A stretch of 64,000 nucleotides of DNA from positions 1-64,000 of the forward strand of contig JAQTMZ010000008.1 in the NCBI GenBank assembly GCA_028714075.1, written 5' to 3'. The DNA is from Gallionella sp. GTDB taxonomy: Bacteria > Pseudomonadota > Gammaproteobacteria > Burkholderiales > Gallionellaceae. The notes beneath the pieces were generated by a model, which searched no databases, had not been told where the DNA came from, and saw only the letters and a program-made list of their open reading frames with translations. This document shows positions 1-8,403 of this stretch, in pieces; the first letter of the stretch is position 1, and each line of letters opens with the position of its first letter. A program made the position numbers and the translations under genes.

Positions 1-133
1 CAAGATGTCTGCCCTCGGTGCGGCAATGCGCAAGCTGGTGCATTTGTGTTTCGGTGTGCTTAAAACACGGCAGCCTTACCAGCCAAATTATGCAAAAATC
101 GCTTGACTGGAAAGACGGTATCTACGCACGGCG
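1..133 (+). mobile_element. Right-hand remnant of an IS110-family insertion sequence
   Basis: The window opens inside the 3' end of a transposase gene of IS110/IS1111 type. A short non-coding tail follows before the next repeat. The left part of the element lies outside the window. No terminal inverted repeat can be recognised, so the right boundary near 133 is an estimate. Confidence 0.6.
2..106 (+). CDS. IS110-family transposase, C-terminal fragment
   Basis: The open frame runs from the window edge to a TGA at 104-106. It encodes a 34-residue tail that contains GAAMRKLVHLCFGVLK followed by a PYQPNYA-type ending. That is the usual C-terminus of IS110/IS116/IS902 transposases (Transposase_20 region). 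The catalytic N-terminal DEDD region is off the left edge, so intactness cannot be judged. It may simply be the end of a complete element. Confidence 0.7.
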   Translation, partial: KMSALGAAMRKLVHLCFGVLKTRQPYQPNYAKIA

Positions 134-134
134 C

Positions 135-164
135 CCTTCGACAGGCTCAGGGCGAACGGCCTTT
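135..164. repeat. Dispersed CCTTCGACAGGCTCAG-type repeat
   Basis: The short palindrome-like unit cccttcgacaggctcagg runs into gcgaacgg. Related copies occur at about 1890-1922 and in the cluster at 43262-43378. It is a common interspersed repeat of proteobacterial genomes with no gene of its own. Here it lies between the IS remnant and the small ORF. Confidence 0.75.
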
Positions 165-225
165 TATGGTTCGATACTTGAATAAAAATGGCCAGCTTCG
201 TATTTTTTCTTAGTGGGAGGCAACG

Positions 226-390
226 ATCAACAATCAAGGCAAAACTGAAGGTGCGGAGATCGAGCGCAACACCCACCCCACCAATGACCCAATAACCGAG
301 ACACCATGGTTTGAAAAACCTTTCGGACTGTTCTTAATTGGTTTGTTTGTGGCCGTTGTTGGTTGCGGTATTGCCCGTTACCTCGGCTGA
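226..390 (+). CDS. Possible small single-pass membrane protein without an ATG start
   Basis: An open frame from a TAG at 211 to a TGA at 388-390 encodes about 54 residues. It has a hydrophilic, Glu/Thr/Asn-rich N-terminus, then WFEKPFG and a hydrophobic helix ending near GCGIARYLG. There is no ATG, GTG or TTG in frame. A good Shine-Dalgarno (gggagg, 215-220) lies five bases before an ATC codon at 226, which would be a very rare start. It may be a real gene with a mutated start, or a truncated gene next to the IS. I do not recognise the family. Confidence 0.35.
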   Translation: MNNQGKTEGAEIERNTHPTNDPITETPWFEKPFGLFLIGLFVAVVGCGIARYLG

Positions 391-417
391 TATTGATGCA
401 CATCACAAAACCAACTA

Positions 418-1377
418 TTACCCTGCAACCCCCGCCAACAACCTCTGCATCACCCCCTCCGCCTGCCTCGCATAGCCGCCACCGAACAGGTTGGTATGGT
501 TGAGGATATGGTACAGATTGTATAAATCGCGGCGCGTGGCGTAGCCCGCATCCAGCGGATACGCGGCACGGTAGGCGGCGTAGAAATCCGCCGGATAACC
601 GCCGAACAGTTCCGTCATCGCGAGGTCGCATTCACGGTCACCGAAATACGGCGCAGGATCGAAGATGACCGGCGTGCCGTCCGCCAGAAAAGCGTGGTTG
701 CCGCTCCACAGGTCGCCGTGCAGCAGCGCGGGTTGCGGAGAGTAACCGGAGAAGAAGGCGGGCAGCGCGTCCAGCAGTTTTTCGCCAAGCGTTTGCAGTT
801 TGCCGCCGTAGCCGTTCCGCTCGGCAAGCCGCAACTGAAAACCCAAGCGCTGTTCGCGCCAGAACGTCACCCAATCATCCGTCCATGCATTCGACTGCGG
901 CGTGGTGCCGATGAAATTATCTTGCGCGAAACCAAAATGTGGATGCCCGCAGCCTACCCTCTCCCTAGCCCTCTCCCTGCAAGGGAGAGGGGATGTGGTT
1001 GTAATTGAATTAGTTGAATTACTAAACAGATGCAGTTTGGCGAGCTGTTCGCCGAGCAAGGCGGCATTGCCGCGCGAACTCAACGCCAGATATTCCAGCA
1101 CCAAAAAACTATGTGTGTTTGTATTGCCGTACGCGACAGGCTGCGGCACGCGGATTGTGTTCGTGGCGGCAATCTCGTTCAGTCCAGCCGCTTCTGCGAC
1201 GAACATGGCAAGTATGTTCACTGCGTTGAACTTGACGAAGAACCGCCTGCCGTCTTGCCCGCGAATGCGCCAGGTCTGGTTGATGCAGCCGCCGCCGGTT
1301 GCATCATGCTCGATGAGTTGAAAGGGTTGCCGCGTCGCCGAACCGATCGCGGCCGAGATGGCAGCCCAATCCGTCAT
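418..1377 (-). CDS. Fructosamine kinase family protein carrying a repeat-derived insert
   Basis: The 319-residue protein belongs to the FN3K/aminoglycoside-phosphotransferase fold and probably phosphorylates ketoamine adducts on proteins or small amines. Visible motifs are the ATP-binding region near GGGCINQTW (28-36), the family signature FGFAQDNFIG (148-157), the catalytic loop HGDLWSGN (220-227) and the metal-binding Asp in IFDPAPYFGD (238-247). Residues about 118-145, Ser/Thr-rich and then PLPCRERARERVG, interrupt the link between the LAKLH helix and the signature. They are encoded by a CTCTCCC palindrome. The ATG overlaps the TGA of the upstream lipoprotein gene by one base, suggesting coupled translation. 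Substrate is inferred from the family only. Confidence 0.88.
   Translation of the reverse strand: MTDWAAISAAIGSATRQPFQLIEHDATGGGCINQTWRIRGQDGRRFFVKFNAVNILAMFVAEAAGLNEIAATNTIRVPQPVAYGNTNTHSFLVLEYLALSSRGNAALLGEQLAKLHLFSNSTNSITTTSPLPCRERARERVGCGHPHFGFAQDNFIGTTPQSNAWTDDWVTFWREQRLGFQLRLAERNGYGGKLQTLGEKLLDALPAFFSGYSPQPALLHGDLWSGNHAFLADGTPVIFDPAPYFGDRECDLAMTELFGGYPADFYAAYRAAYPLDAGYATRRDLYNLYHILNHTNLFGGGYARQAEGVMQRLLAGVAG
955..993. repeat. CTCTCCC palindrome inside the fructosamine kinase gene
   Basis: A palindromic unit with arms ccctctccctgc / aagggagagg sits within the coding region and keeps the reading frame open. It translates on the minus strand as PLPCRERARERVG, a sequence not expected in this enzyme family. 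Confidence 0.85.
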
Positions 1378-1940
1378 CAGGGTTTGGCAGGTTCTTTCGG
1401 GGAATCTTGCGTTGTATCTTTCGGCGCATCGGTGGCGGCGGCCGGCTCGACATGCGTTTCGCCGCTCTTGCGCACCACGCGCACGCGGTCACCGACCTTG
1501 AAGGCGTCCGGTTTGCCGGGCTGCATCACGTAGGTGCTTTTGCCCGGCTCGTCATCCAGCTTGACCCAGATTTCCAGACCGGGTTTGGTGGCGATGCCGG
1601 ACTGATGGCCGAGCGTGCCGCCCAGCACACTGCCGAATATCGAGCCGACCACCGCGCCGCGTCCGCCGCCGGAGCTGCCTCCGCCGACTTGGCCGAAAAC
1701 GCTGCCGAGGCCTTCGCCAGTACTGGAGCTGGCGTCCATTTCAATCGGCGTGACGCTTTCGATCACGCCCAGCTTGATGACGGCGACATTGCTCGCACTG
1801 CCGGCACGGCCGCCCTGCTGGTCGCTGGCGCAACCGGCCAGCAGCAGGGCGAAAATTATTGATCCAAAGAGGCTCTTTAATTTTGCCCGGGCTAACCCTT
1901 CGACAAGCTCAGGGCGAACGGCATAAGTTCTTGTAGCCAT
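1377..1940 (-). CDS. SlyB-like glycine-zipper outer-membrane lipoprotein
   Basis: The 187-residue protein has a lipobox (FALLLAGC, about residues 31-38) and a central Gly-rich stretch (GQVGGGSSGGGRGAVVGSIFG...) typical of glycine-zipper 2TM lipoproteins of the SlyB/PcpY group. A C-terminal segment (FKVGDRVRVV) and an Ala/Pro/Lys-rich tail follow. It is probably anchored in the outer membrane as an envelope-integrity protein. The N-terminus is odd: residues 8-15 read VRPELVEG, encoded by a copy of the CCTTCGACAGGCTCAG repeat, so the signal sequence starts about 20 residues late. No other ATG exists between the repeat and the hydrophobic core. It overlaps the next gene (fructosamine kinase) by one base. 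Confidence 0.8.
   Translation of the reverse strand: MATRTYAVRPELVEGLARAKLKSLFGSIIFALLLAGCASDQQGGRAGSASNVAVIKLGVIESVTPIEMDASSSTGEGLGSVFGQVGGGSSGGGRGAVVGSIFGSVLGGTLGHQSGIATKPGLEIWVKLDDEPGKSTYVMQPGKPDAFKVGDRVRVVRKSGETHVEPAAATDAPKDTTQDSPKEPAKP
1890..1922. repeat. CCTTCGACAAGCTCAG repeat forming the 5' end of a lipoprotein gene
   Basis: The copy cccttcgacaagctcaggg, followed by cgaacgg, is read in frame on the minus strand as VRPELVEG near the start of the lipoprotein at 1377-1940. It belongs to the same family as the copy at 135-164. Confidence 0.8.
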
Positions 1941-1943
1941 GAT

Positions 1944-2882
1944 TTACAGCGGCACGGCAAAGCCGAAATGTTGCTGGAACTGCGCCTTCAGTTCGTCGCG
2001 GCTCGGCGTGTGGTTCTGCCCGCCCCGGCTGGCGATCTTGAGCGTGCCGAGCAGCGAGGCCAGGCGTCCGGTGGTCTCCCAATCCCAGCCTTGCTGAATG
2101 CCGTGCAGCAGTCCGGCGCGGTACGCGTCGCCGCAGCCGGTCGGGTCGAGCAGCGCGGTGGGTTTTGCACACGGTATGATGATTTCCTTGCCGCCGGCGT
2201 AAATGGTCGAGCCTTCGCCGCCGCGCGTCATGATGAGCGCACGCTTGCCTTTGGCGAGTTCCTCGATCTTCCTGCCGGTCTTGTCCTGCAACAGTTGCGC
2301 CTCGTAGTCGTTCACCGTCACATAGTCGGCCTGCTCGACAAAGGTCAGCAGCTCGTCGCCGCCGAACATCGGCATGCCCTGGCCCGGATCGAACACCCAC
2401 GGGATGCCCGCTTCGCGAAATTCGCGCGCGTGCTGCAACATGCCCGCGCGGCCATCCGGCGAGACGATGCCGAGAGTAACGCCCTTGGCGTCGCCGACAT
2501 GATTCTGCTCGGAAAAACTCATCGCGCCGGGATGGAAAGCGGTGATCTGGTTATCGTCCAGATCGGTGGTGATAAACGCCTGCCCGGTGAAGCTGTCCGG
2601 CACATGGCGGATATGCTGCCGCGACAAACACAGCTTATCCAGACGCGCGGCGTAAGGGCCAAAATCGTCGCCCACCGTCGCCATGATCAGCGGTTTACCG
2701 CCCAGCAGATTCAGGTTGTACGCGATGTTGCCCGCGCAACCGCCGTACTCACGGCGCATCTCCGGCACCAGGAACGCGACGTTCAGGATGTGAATTTTTT
2801 CCGGCAGGATGTGTTTCTTGAATTGATCCTGAAACACCATGATGGTGTCATAGGCCATCGAACCGCAAATCAGTGTGTGCAT
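1944..2882 (-). CDS. PfkB-family carbohydrate/nucleoside kinase
   Basis: The 312-residue cytoplasmic kinase has a ribokinase fold. The N-terminal GGCAGNIAYNLNLLGG (47-62) is PfkB signature 1-like. The C-terminal DPTGCGDAYRAGLL (246-259) is signature 2, with the anion hole GCGD and catalytic Asp252. The sequence resembles adenosine-kinase-like members of the family, but the substrate cannot be told from sequence alone. The ATG at 2882 has a GGGA Shine-Dalgarno about eight bases upstream. The gene ends three bases before the lipoprotein start at 1940, so the three genes on this strand are probably co-transcribed. Confidence 0.85.
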   Translation of the reverse strand: MHTLICGSMAYDTIMVFQDQFKKHILPEKIHILNVAFLVPEMRREYGGCAGNIAYNLNLLGGKPLIMATVGDDFGPYAARLDKLCLSRQHIRHVPDSFTGQAFITTDLDDNQITAFHPGAMSFSEQNHVGDAKGVTLGIVSPDGRAGMLQHAREFREAGIPWVFDPGQGMPMFGGDELLTFVEQADYVTVNDYEAQLLQDKTGRKIEELAKGKRALIMTRGGEGSTIYAGGKEIIIPCAKPTALLDPTGCGDAYRAGLLHGIQQGWDWETTGRLASLLGTLKIASRGGQNHTPSRDELKAQFQQHFGFAVPL

Positions 2883-2971
2883 CGTAAAATCCCGGCTGAA
2901 TTAAAAGGCGCGAATTGTATCATTTGACCGTCAGTTGTTTGCGACCGACACCCCGGCAAAAATAGTAAGGA

Positions 2972-3094
2972 GCTTCAAAAATTCAGAGTTCGCCCAAATG
3001 CAAGGCGCAGAAAAAATTCTGACGTGCCGCATATGGGTTATATGCAAACAAAGAATTTTTTATGCAACGCAGCAGTTGGGATGAAGTGGTTTAA
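2972..3094. repeat. Long imperfect palindrome, copy 1
   Basis: An intergenic stretch folds back on itself. The left arm around aggcgcagaaaaaattct pairs with the right arm around agaattttttatgcaacg, and the centre is an A/T-rich cgcatat...atatgc turn. The layout matches the element at 57381-57520, although the arm sequences differ. No open frame is conserved in it. It lies between the PfkB kinase and SlyB-like genes. Confidence 0.65.
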
Positions 3095-3135
3095 GCAGGC
3101 AAGCCGCGTAGCGGATGCTCGCAAATCTGGATTTT

Positions 3136-3591
3136 TTAATGGCTGATGCGCGTCACACCGCTGCCGGTTAACACCCGCACCTTGTCGCCGGGCTGGAATT
3201 TTTCGTCCTCCGCCTGGGTCACCGCGATCAGCTTGCCGTCGTCAAACTTGACCGTGATTTCGATGGCGGACTGGCGCGTCACGCCCTCCTCCAGCGCGGA
3301 GCCGGCCAATCCTCCGGCCACGGCACCCAGCACCGTACCCACGGAGCTGCCCTTGCCGCCGCCCGCATTACTGCCTGCAACCCCTCCCACTATCGTGCCC
3401 GCTGTCACGCCGACAGGCGATTTGGTGCCTTCGATCTGTACCGCGCGCACGCTTTCAACGATGGCCATGCGCACATCCTCGGGCTGCCGCGCCTGGTCGC
3501 GGGTATAGGTCGAGCCCGACAAACCGGAAGCGCAGCCCGCGAGAGCGGCGGCAACCAATAGCAGGGCTGTTGTTTCTCTGATGTTGAGCAT
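3136..3591 (-). CDS. SlyB/PcpY-like glycine-zipper lipoprotein
   Basis: The 151-residue protein has a short signal peptide ending in a lipobox (AAALAGC, about residues 14-20). A glycine-zipper segment rich in GG/AG repeats (GTIVGGVAGSNAGGGKGSS...GGLAGSALEEG) follows, then a C-terminal beta-rich domain with QPGDKVRVLTG. This is the architecture of SlyB, an outer-membrane lipoprotein of the envelope-stress and Mg-responsive group. The start is supported by AGGAA five bases before the ATG. It is a second, shorter relative of the lipoprotein at 1377-1940, and lacks the repeat-derived N-terminus and the Lys/Pro tail. Confidence 0.85.
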   Translation of the reverse strand: MLNIRETTALLLVAAALAGCASGLSGSTYTRDQARQPEDVRMAIVESVRAVQIEGTKSPVGVTAGTIVGGVAGSNAGGGKGSSVGTVLGAVAGGLAGSALEEGVTRQSAIEITVKFDDGKLIAVTQAEDEKFQPGDKVRVLTGSGVTRISH

Positions 3592-3723
3592 GGAAGTTCC
3601 TTTTACTGAAATAATGATTTGGCTTGTGCAATTTGCCGGTCACTCGAAACTTTTTTCTACCTCATGGCGTTGCCATGAAAATGAAAAATAGCCGACGGTA
3701 CGACCTTACTCTGAAAAGTCGGT

Positions 3724-4164
3724 TCAATCGAATTTTGATTTCTTGGCGCATGAATTCATCAAGAATGCCATGGCCTTTCCAAGCCGTTTTTCCGTTACCT
3801 CATCAGGGACAAAATAGACGTTGGCGACAGAAATCGCGCTGCTGCCATCACCCTTTTTTTCAATGACGCTGCCGTAGACGTATACCACGCGCCCTCCCGA
3901 GCTTACCGAAGAAATTGCGGCCCAATCGATCTCCTGATTTACGTACCCGCCCCCTTTTATCGAGGATTTGCAGCCGTTTCCCTGATAATTATTGAAAAGG
4001 TATTTCCTTTCCGGGTCGTAGGAAACCATACTTCTCCCGATCAGCTCGCCTATCAGCTCATGCGCATCGCTGATGGTAGGGGAAGAGTCCGCAGCAAACG
4101 CTTCCATGCTGCCCGATAAGGCAACAAGCACCGCGAATACACTTGCTTTCAAAAAATTTTGCAT
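3724..4164 (-). CDS. Exported protein of unknown function
   Basis: The start at 4164 (ATG) is preferred over a TTG six bases upstream because GAGGAAC lies about eight bases before it. The product is 146 residues. It begins with a typical Sec signal peptide (hydrophobic FAVLVALSGSMEAFA, predicted cleavage after AFA). The mature part, about 120 residues, has two cysteines (in GNGCKSS and NSCAKK) that could form a disulphide in the periplasm. No family was recognised. It stands alone between the SlyB-like gene and gcvPB. Confidence 0.7.
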   Translation of the reverse strand: MQNFLKASVFAVLVALSGSMEAFAADSSPTISDAHELIGELIGRSMVSYDPERKYLFNNYQGNGCKSSIKGGGYVNQEIDWAAISSVSSGGRVVYVYGSVIEKKGDGSSAISVANVYFVPDEVTEKRLGKAMAFLMNSCAKKSKFD

Positions 4165-4256
4165 ATTCAACGTTCCTCAAAAATTGATTTGATTGAAACG
4201 GCAATCATGGCGCTGCCGGGTGAACTGGCATAGCCTGCGATGCAGTCAGGCTTGCC

Positions 4257-5774
4257 TCAGGGCGCGCCGGCAGCCGGTTTCCACGCCAGATCGAGTTCGC
4301 GCGCGGCCTTCACGTCGTCGAGACGGCGCACCGGCATGCTGTGCGGCGCACCCTTCACCAGTTCCGGCGTAGCGTGCGCTTCGTCGCGAATTTCCTTCAG
4401 CGCGTTGACGAAGCCATCCAGCGTTTCTTTCGATTCGGTTTCGGTCGGCTCGATCAGCAGGCATTCCGGCACCAGCATCGGGAAGTAGGTGGTGGGCGGA
4501 TGGAAGCCCTTGTCCAGCAGGCGCTTCGCGACGTCCATCGCGGAAATGCCGGTGGCGTCCTTGAGCGGTTTGATCGACACGATGAACTCGTGGCTGGCGC
4601 GGCGTTGCGGAAAGGCCACGGTGAAACCGGCCTTGCCCAGTTCCGCCATCAGGTAGTTGGCGTTCAGCGTGGCGAACTCGGCGACGCGGTGCATGCCTTC
4701 CGCGCCCAGCATGCGCGCGTACACGTAGGCGCGCAGCAGGATGCCGATGTTGCCGCTGAAGGCGGACAGGTGGCCGATGGATTGCGGCAAATCTTTTTCA
4801 GTGAGATAGCGGTAACTCACGGCTTCGCCGCTCGCCCCCTCTCCCGCCCTCCGGGCACCCTCTCCCCCATGGGGAGAGGGGAGTTTAGTGACTACCGGCA
4901 GCGGCAGGAACGGCAGCAGGCGTTGCGCCACACCCACCGCACCCGCACCCGGCCCGCCGCCGCCGTGCGGGGTGGAGAAGGTCTTGTGCAGGTTCATGTG
5001 GATCACGTCGAAGCCCATGTCGCCGGGCTTGACCTTGCCGAGAATCGCGTTCAGGTTCGCGCCGTCGTAATACAGCAGGCCGCCCGCGTCGTGGATGATG
5101 TTCTGGATCGCCTGGATCTGTTTTTCAAACACGCCCAGCGTGGACGGGTTGGTCAGCATCAGCCCGGCAGTCTGCGGGCCGGTGGCGGCGCGCAGCGCAG
5201 CGAGATCGACGTCGCCGTTCGCGTCGGTCGGAATCTCCTTCACGGTGTAGCCGCACATCACCGCAGTGGCCGGGTTGGTGCCGTGCGCCGCATCCGGCAC
5301 GATGATCTCGGTGCGCGCCGTATCGCCGCGTGCGTCGTGGTAGGCGCGGATCATCGCGATCCCGGCGAATTCGCCCTGCGCGCCGGCCATCGGCATCAGG
5401 GAAACGCCCGCCATACCGGTCACGTCTTTCAGGATTTCCTGCAAGTCGTACAGGCAGGCCAGCATGCCCTGCCCGGTGGCTTCCGGCGCGAGCGGATGGC
5501 GCGCGAGAAAATTCGGCAGCATCGCCAGTGTGTTGCAGGCGCGCGGGTTGTATTTCATCGTGCAGGAGCCGAGCGGATAGAAGTGCGTGTCGATGGAAAA
5601 ATTCTTTTGCGACAGCCGCGTGTAGTGGCGCACCACGTCCATTTCCGAGGCTTCCGGCAGCAGCGGTTGGTCCTGGCGCAACAGCGCGGCCGGGATACCG
5701 TTGGCTATGGCAGCGTGATGCGGAGCTTGTGCCGCGTTGCGACGGCCGGCATGGGAACGTTCAAAAATCAGCAT
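4257..5774 (-). CDS. gcvPB: Glycine dehydrogenase (decarboxylating) subunit 2
   Basis: This is the C-terminal half of the split P-protein of the glycine cleavage system. It works with GcvPA to decarboxylate glycine and pass the aminomethyl group to lipoyl-GcvH. It is 505 residues. The PLP-binding Lys264 lies in [18 protein letters not shown]. Residues about 297-320 ([18 protein letters not shown]...) are a foreign insert encoded by a CTCTCCC palindrome, replacing the short link normally seen between PFLPxP and the PQSIG segment. It is the last gene of the gcv operon. It is separated from tpx by an inverted repeat, and its Shine-Dalgarno is weak. Confidence 0.95.
   Translation of the reverse strand: MLIFERSHAGRRNAAQAPHHAAIANGIPAALLRQDQPLLPEASEMDVVRHYTRLSQKNFSIDTHFYPLGSCTMKYNPRACNTLAMLPNFLARHPLAPEATGQGMLACLYDLQEILKDVTGMAGVSLMPMAGAQGEFAGIAMIRAYHDARGDTARTEIIVPDAAHGTNPATAVMCGYTVKEIPTDANGDVDLAALRAATGPQTAGLMLTNPSTLGVFEKQIQAIQNIIHDAGGLLYYDGANLNAILGKVKPGDMGFDVIHMNLHKTFSTPHGGGGPGAGAVGVAQRLLPFLPLPVVTKLPSPHGGEGARRAGEGASGEAVSYRYLTEKDLPQSIGHLSAFSGNIGILLRAYVYARMLGAEGMHRVAEFATLNANYLMAELGKAGFTVAFPQRRASHEFIVSIKPLKDATGISAMDVAKRLLDKGFHPPTTYFPMLVPECLLIEPTETESKETLDGFVNALKEIRDEAHATPELVKGAPHSMPVRRLDDVKAARELDLAWKPAAGAP
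4833..4881. repeat. CTCTCCC palindrome inside gcvPB
   Basis: The unit cccctctcccgccctccggg continues to accctctccccc/atggggagagggg and is read in frame on the minus strand as [17 protein letters not shown] small second hairpin (ggcttcgcc) lies immediately to its left, at about 4820. Confidence 0.85.
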
Positions 5775-5831
5775 GGTGTTGCAACCTTGGTTGGTATGGT
5801 TTGTTGATCGGGTTATGCAAAAAACATATTT

Positions 5832-5934
5832 GTCCGCAGATTACACAGATTGACGCAGATTAAATGACATAACAAACACAAAATGAGCGAGAGCTTTTTC
5901 GTCGTTAATCTGTTTAATCTGCGCAATCTGCGGA
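5832..5934. repeat. GCAGATT inverted repeat between tpx and gcvPB
   Basis: Two arms of about 30 bases, beginning tccgcagattacacagatt at 5832 and ending gcgcaatctgcgga at 5934, are near-perfect reverse complements around a 42-base spacer. Each arm holds three spaced AGATT units. It fills most of the 174-base gap between two co-oriented operon genes and could form a very stable RNA hairpin. Confidence 0.8.
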
Positions 5935-5948
5935 TCGTTTTTCCGGGT

Positions 5949-6458
5949 CTAAATAGCCTTCAGCGCAGCCAGCGCCGCATCGTAATTCGGTTCGTTCTTG
6001 ATCTCGCTGACCAGCTCGGTATAGCGCACCACGTTGTTGCCATCCAGCACGATCACCGCGCGCGTGGCCAGTCCAACCAGCACGCCGCTGGCGATTTCCA
6101 CGCCGTAGTTGCGCAGGAATTCGCGGCCACGCATCAGGGACAGGTTGACCACGTTGTCGAGCCCTTCGCTGGCGCAGAAACGCGCCATCGCAAACGGCAA
6201 GTCGGCGGAGATGGTGATGACCACGGCATTGTCCAGGCCGCTGGCAAGCTGGTTAAAGCGCCGCTCGGAAGCCGCGCAGGTCGGCGTATCCAGGCTCGGC
6301 ACGATGTTCAGCACCTTGCGCTTATTGCCGAAGCTGTCCAGCGTGATGTCCTTCAGATCCTTGCTCACCAGCGAGAAGGCCGGTGCGGTTTGTCCTACTT
6401 TGGGGAAGTCGCCGTTCAGTTGCACGGGGTTGCCGCCGAGTGTCGTGCTGTGTGCCAT
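5949..6458 (-). CDS. tpx: Thiol peroxidase (atypical 2-Cys peroxiredoxin)
   Basis: The protein reduces hydrogen and lipid hydroperoxides using thioredoxin. It is 169 residues from the ATG at 6458, which is chosen because AAGGAG lies six bases before it; an upstream in-frame TTG has no such site. The peroxidatic Cys61 is in [12 protein letters not shown] and the resolving Cys95 is in [10 protein letters not shown], both as in Tpx. The unusual point is its place. It starts 14 bases after gcvPA and precedes gcvPB in the same direction, so it appears to be transcribed as part of the glycine cleavage operon. Confidence 0.95.
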   Translation of the reverse strand: MAHSTTLGGNPVQLNGDFPKVGQTAPAFSLVSKDLKDITLDSFGNKRKVLNIVPSLDTPTCAASERRFNQLASGLDNAVVITISADLPFAMARFCASEGLDNVVNLSLMRGREFLRNYGVEIASGVLVGLATRAVIVLDGNNVVRYTELVSEIKNEPNYDAALAALKAI

Positions 6459-6472
6459 GTCGTTCTCCTTAG

Positions 6473-7822
6473 TCAAAGTGCGTGGCGTAACGCCGCCACA
6501 AAGCGTTGCAAGTCTTCATTGGTCTTGGTTTCGGTGGCGCACACCAGAATCGCGTTGCCCAACTGCGGGTAGTGCGGCTGCAGATCGAAGCCTCCCGATA
6601 TGCCTTGTCCTGCCATGCTGTGCAGCACTCTGGCGGAAGAGCCGGGTAAATGCAATACCACCTCATGAAAATGCGGCGCGCCGAACAAACGCTTCACGCC
6701 GTTTATGCCGCTGGCCAGCTCCGCCAGCGCTTGCGTGTTGGCGTGCGATGCCGCGGCGGCGCGGCGCAGCCCGTCCACACCGAGCAGCGCCATGTGGATA
6801 GTCGCGGCCGCCACCATCAGCCCCTGATTGCTGCAAATATTGGAAGTCGCCTTGGCGCGGCGGATATGCTGCTCGCGCGCCTGCAGCGTCAGCGTGAAAC
6901 CCGGCTTGCCGTTCAGGTCGACGGTGCGACCGATGATGCGCCCCGGCATCTGGCGCACCAGCGCCTGCTTGCAGCACATGAAACCGAAATACGGCCCGCC
7001 GCTGGACAGCGGCGCGCCGAGCGGCTGGCCGTCGCCGACGGCGATGTCCGCGCCTTTTTCCGACCACTGCCCCGGCGCCTTAAGCAACGCCAACGTCAGC
7101 GGATTCACCAGCCCGATGGCCAGCGCACCCTGCGCATGTGCCCACGCGGTGAGCGCGTCCACGTCCTCCAGCGCGCCGAAGAAATTCGGCTGCGGGATCA
7201 CCAGCGCGGCGATGTCGCCGCCCGCGTGTTGCTGCAACGCATCGAGATCGGTGGTGCCGGTCGCGCTGTCGAACGGAATCTCGACCAGCTCGATGTTCTG
7301 CAATTTGACGATGCTGCGCGCCACGCTGCGGTACAGCGGGCTGACGCTGGCGGGCAGCAGCACGCGGCGCGACGACTTGTGTGCGCGCACCGCCATCAGG
7401 ATCGCCTCGGCCAGTCCGGATGCACCGTCGTACAGGCTGGCGTTGGACGCATCCATGCCGGTCAGCGACGCGATCATGGTCTGGTATTCATACAGCGTTT
7501 GCAGCGTACCCTGGCTGGCCTCGGCCTGGTACGGCGTATAGGCGGTGTAATACTCGCCGCGCGTGGCGATCTCCCAGACCGCGGCGGGAATGTGGTGTTC
7601 GTAGGCGCCCGCGCCGATGAAGTTGAGCGGCTGGTTATCCTGCGCGGCGCGCTCACGCATCAGGCGCGACACCTGCATCTCGTTCAGGCCGTCGCCGACG
7701 GCGGTCAGCTTGCCGCTGCGCAGCGCGGCGGGGATTTCGTCGAACAGCGCGTCGATATTTTTTGCGCCGATGCTGGCAAGCATCGACTGGATGTCTTGCT
7801 CGGTATGTGGGATGAAAGGCAT
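6473..7822 (-). CDS. gcvPA: Glycine dehydrogenase (decarboxylating) subunit 1
   Basis: This is the N-terminal half of the split glycine decarboxylase, 449 residues, full length for the family. It begins [19 protein letters not shown], the usual GcvPA N-terminus, and contains the conserved GAYEHHIP and [14 protein letters not shown] segments. It forms a heterotetramer with GcvPB and uses PLP bound by that partner. The AGGA Shine-Dalgarno lies six bases before the ATG. It sits between gcvH and tpx in the leftward operon under the glycine riboswitch. Confidence 0.96.
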   Translation of the reverse strand: MPFIPHTEQDIQSMLASIGAKNIDALFDEIPAALRSGKLTAVGDGLNEMQVSRLMRERAAQDNQPLNFIGAGAYEHHIPAAVWEIATRGEYYTAYTPYQAEASQGTLQTLYEYQTMIASLTGMDASNASLYDGASGLAEAILMAVRAHKSSRRVLLPASVSPLYRSVARSIVKLQNIELVEIPFDSATGTTDLDALQQHAGGDIAALVIPQPNFFGALEDVDALTAWAHAQGALAIGLVNPLTLALLKAPGQWSEKGADIAVGDGQPLGAPLSSGGPYFGFMCCKQALVRQMPGRIIGRTVDLNGKPGFTLTLQAREQHIRRAKATSNICSNQGLMVAAATIHMALLGVDGLRRAAAASHANTQALAELASGINGVKRLFGAPHFHEVVLHLPGSSARVLHSMAGQGISGGFDLQPHYPQLGNAILVCATETKTNEDLQRFVAALRHAL

Positions 7823-7835
7823 GTTTATTCCTGTT

Positions 7836-7890
7836 AGGGGCTAGCGGCTAGGGATTAGGAAAACCGGTGTTTCTATCCACCCTAGCCCCT
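7836..7890. repeat. GGGGCTAG/CTAGCCCC inverted repeat
   Basis: The arm aggggctagcggctaggg faces ccctagcccct across a short spacer in the gap between gcvH and gcvPA. A larger relative occupies 20211-20295 between yajC and secD. Confidence 0.7.
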
Positions 7891-7894
7891 GTTT

Positions 7895-8284
7895 TTAATG
7901 TGCTTCGCTATCTACGACGGCCTGATACGCCGCCGCATCCATCAGTGCGGCCACATCCGCCGCATTGTCCGGCTTCATCCTGAACATCCATGCGGCGTAG
8001 GGATCGGCATTGATGGCTTCCGGCGCGTTGTCCAGCTCGCCGTTCACGGCGACCACTTCACCGGCAACCGGCGCATACACGTCTGCCGCTGCTTTTACCG
8101 ATTCCACGACCGCGCATTCTTCCTTGGCCTTGAGCTTGCGTCCCACCGCCGGGGCTTCGACAAACACCATGTCGCCCAATGCCTCCTGCGCATGCTGGGT
8201 GATGCCGATGCTGATGGTGCCGTCGGCTTCGCTCCTGATCCATTCGTGGGAAGCGGTGTATTTCAGATTGCTCGGGTTGCTCAT
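7895..8284 (-). CDS. gcvH: Glycine cleavage system H protein
   Basis: This is the lipoyl carrier that shuttles the aminomethyl group between the P and T proteins. It is 129 residues from the ATG at 8284. That start has TTGGAG about six bases upstream and gives the normal N-terminus ([11 protein letters not shown]); the longer frame starts with TTG. Lys64 in the ESVKAA motif is the lipoylation site. It is the second gene of the gcv operon, after gcvT. Confidence 0.96.
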   Translation of the reverse strand: MSNPSNLKYTASHEWIRSEADGTISIGITQHAQEALGDMVFVEAPAVGRKLKAKEECAVVESVKAAADVYAPVAGEVVAVNGELDNAPEAINADPYAAWMFRMKPDNAADVAALMDAAAYQAVVDSEAH

Positions 8285-8313
8285 GCTGTTCTCCAATAGT
8301 TAATCGATTATCC

Positions 8314-8400
8314 CGTAGGTCGGGTTAGCGGTTTTGTCGCGTAACCCGACATTGCGCATGTTGGGTTACGGCGCATACAACGCGCCAAACCCAATCTACA
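8314..8400. repeat. GTAGGTCGGGTTAGC-type interspersed repeat
   Basis: The intergenic unit between gcvT and gcvH starts gtaggtcgggttagc, contains gtaacccgacattgcgc and ends ccaaacccaatctac. Its ends are complementary, with internal TAACCCGAC/GTTGGGTTA pairs. This is a widespread bacterial interspersed repeat. It lies within the gcv transcript. Confidence 0.8.
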
Positions 8401-8403
8401 TTT

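Noticed and set aside
1968..2927. Long plus-strand frame opposite the PfkB gene
   Set aside because: It is a shadow in G+C-rich DNA. The minus strand holds clear kinase motifs, and the plus frame resembles nothing.
4341..5807. Plus-strand 488-codon frame opposite gcvPB
   Set aside because: His/Arg/Gln-rich antisense composition; gcvPB on the minus strand is unambiguous.
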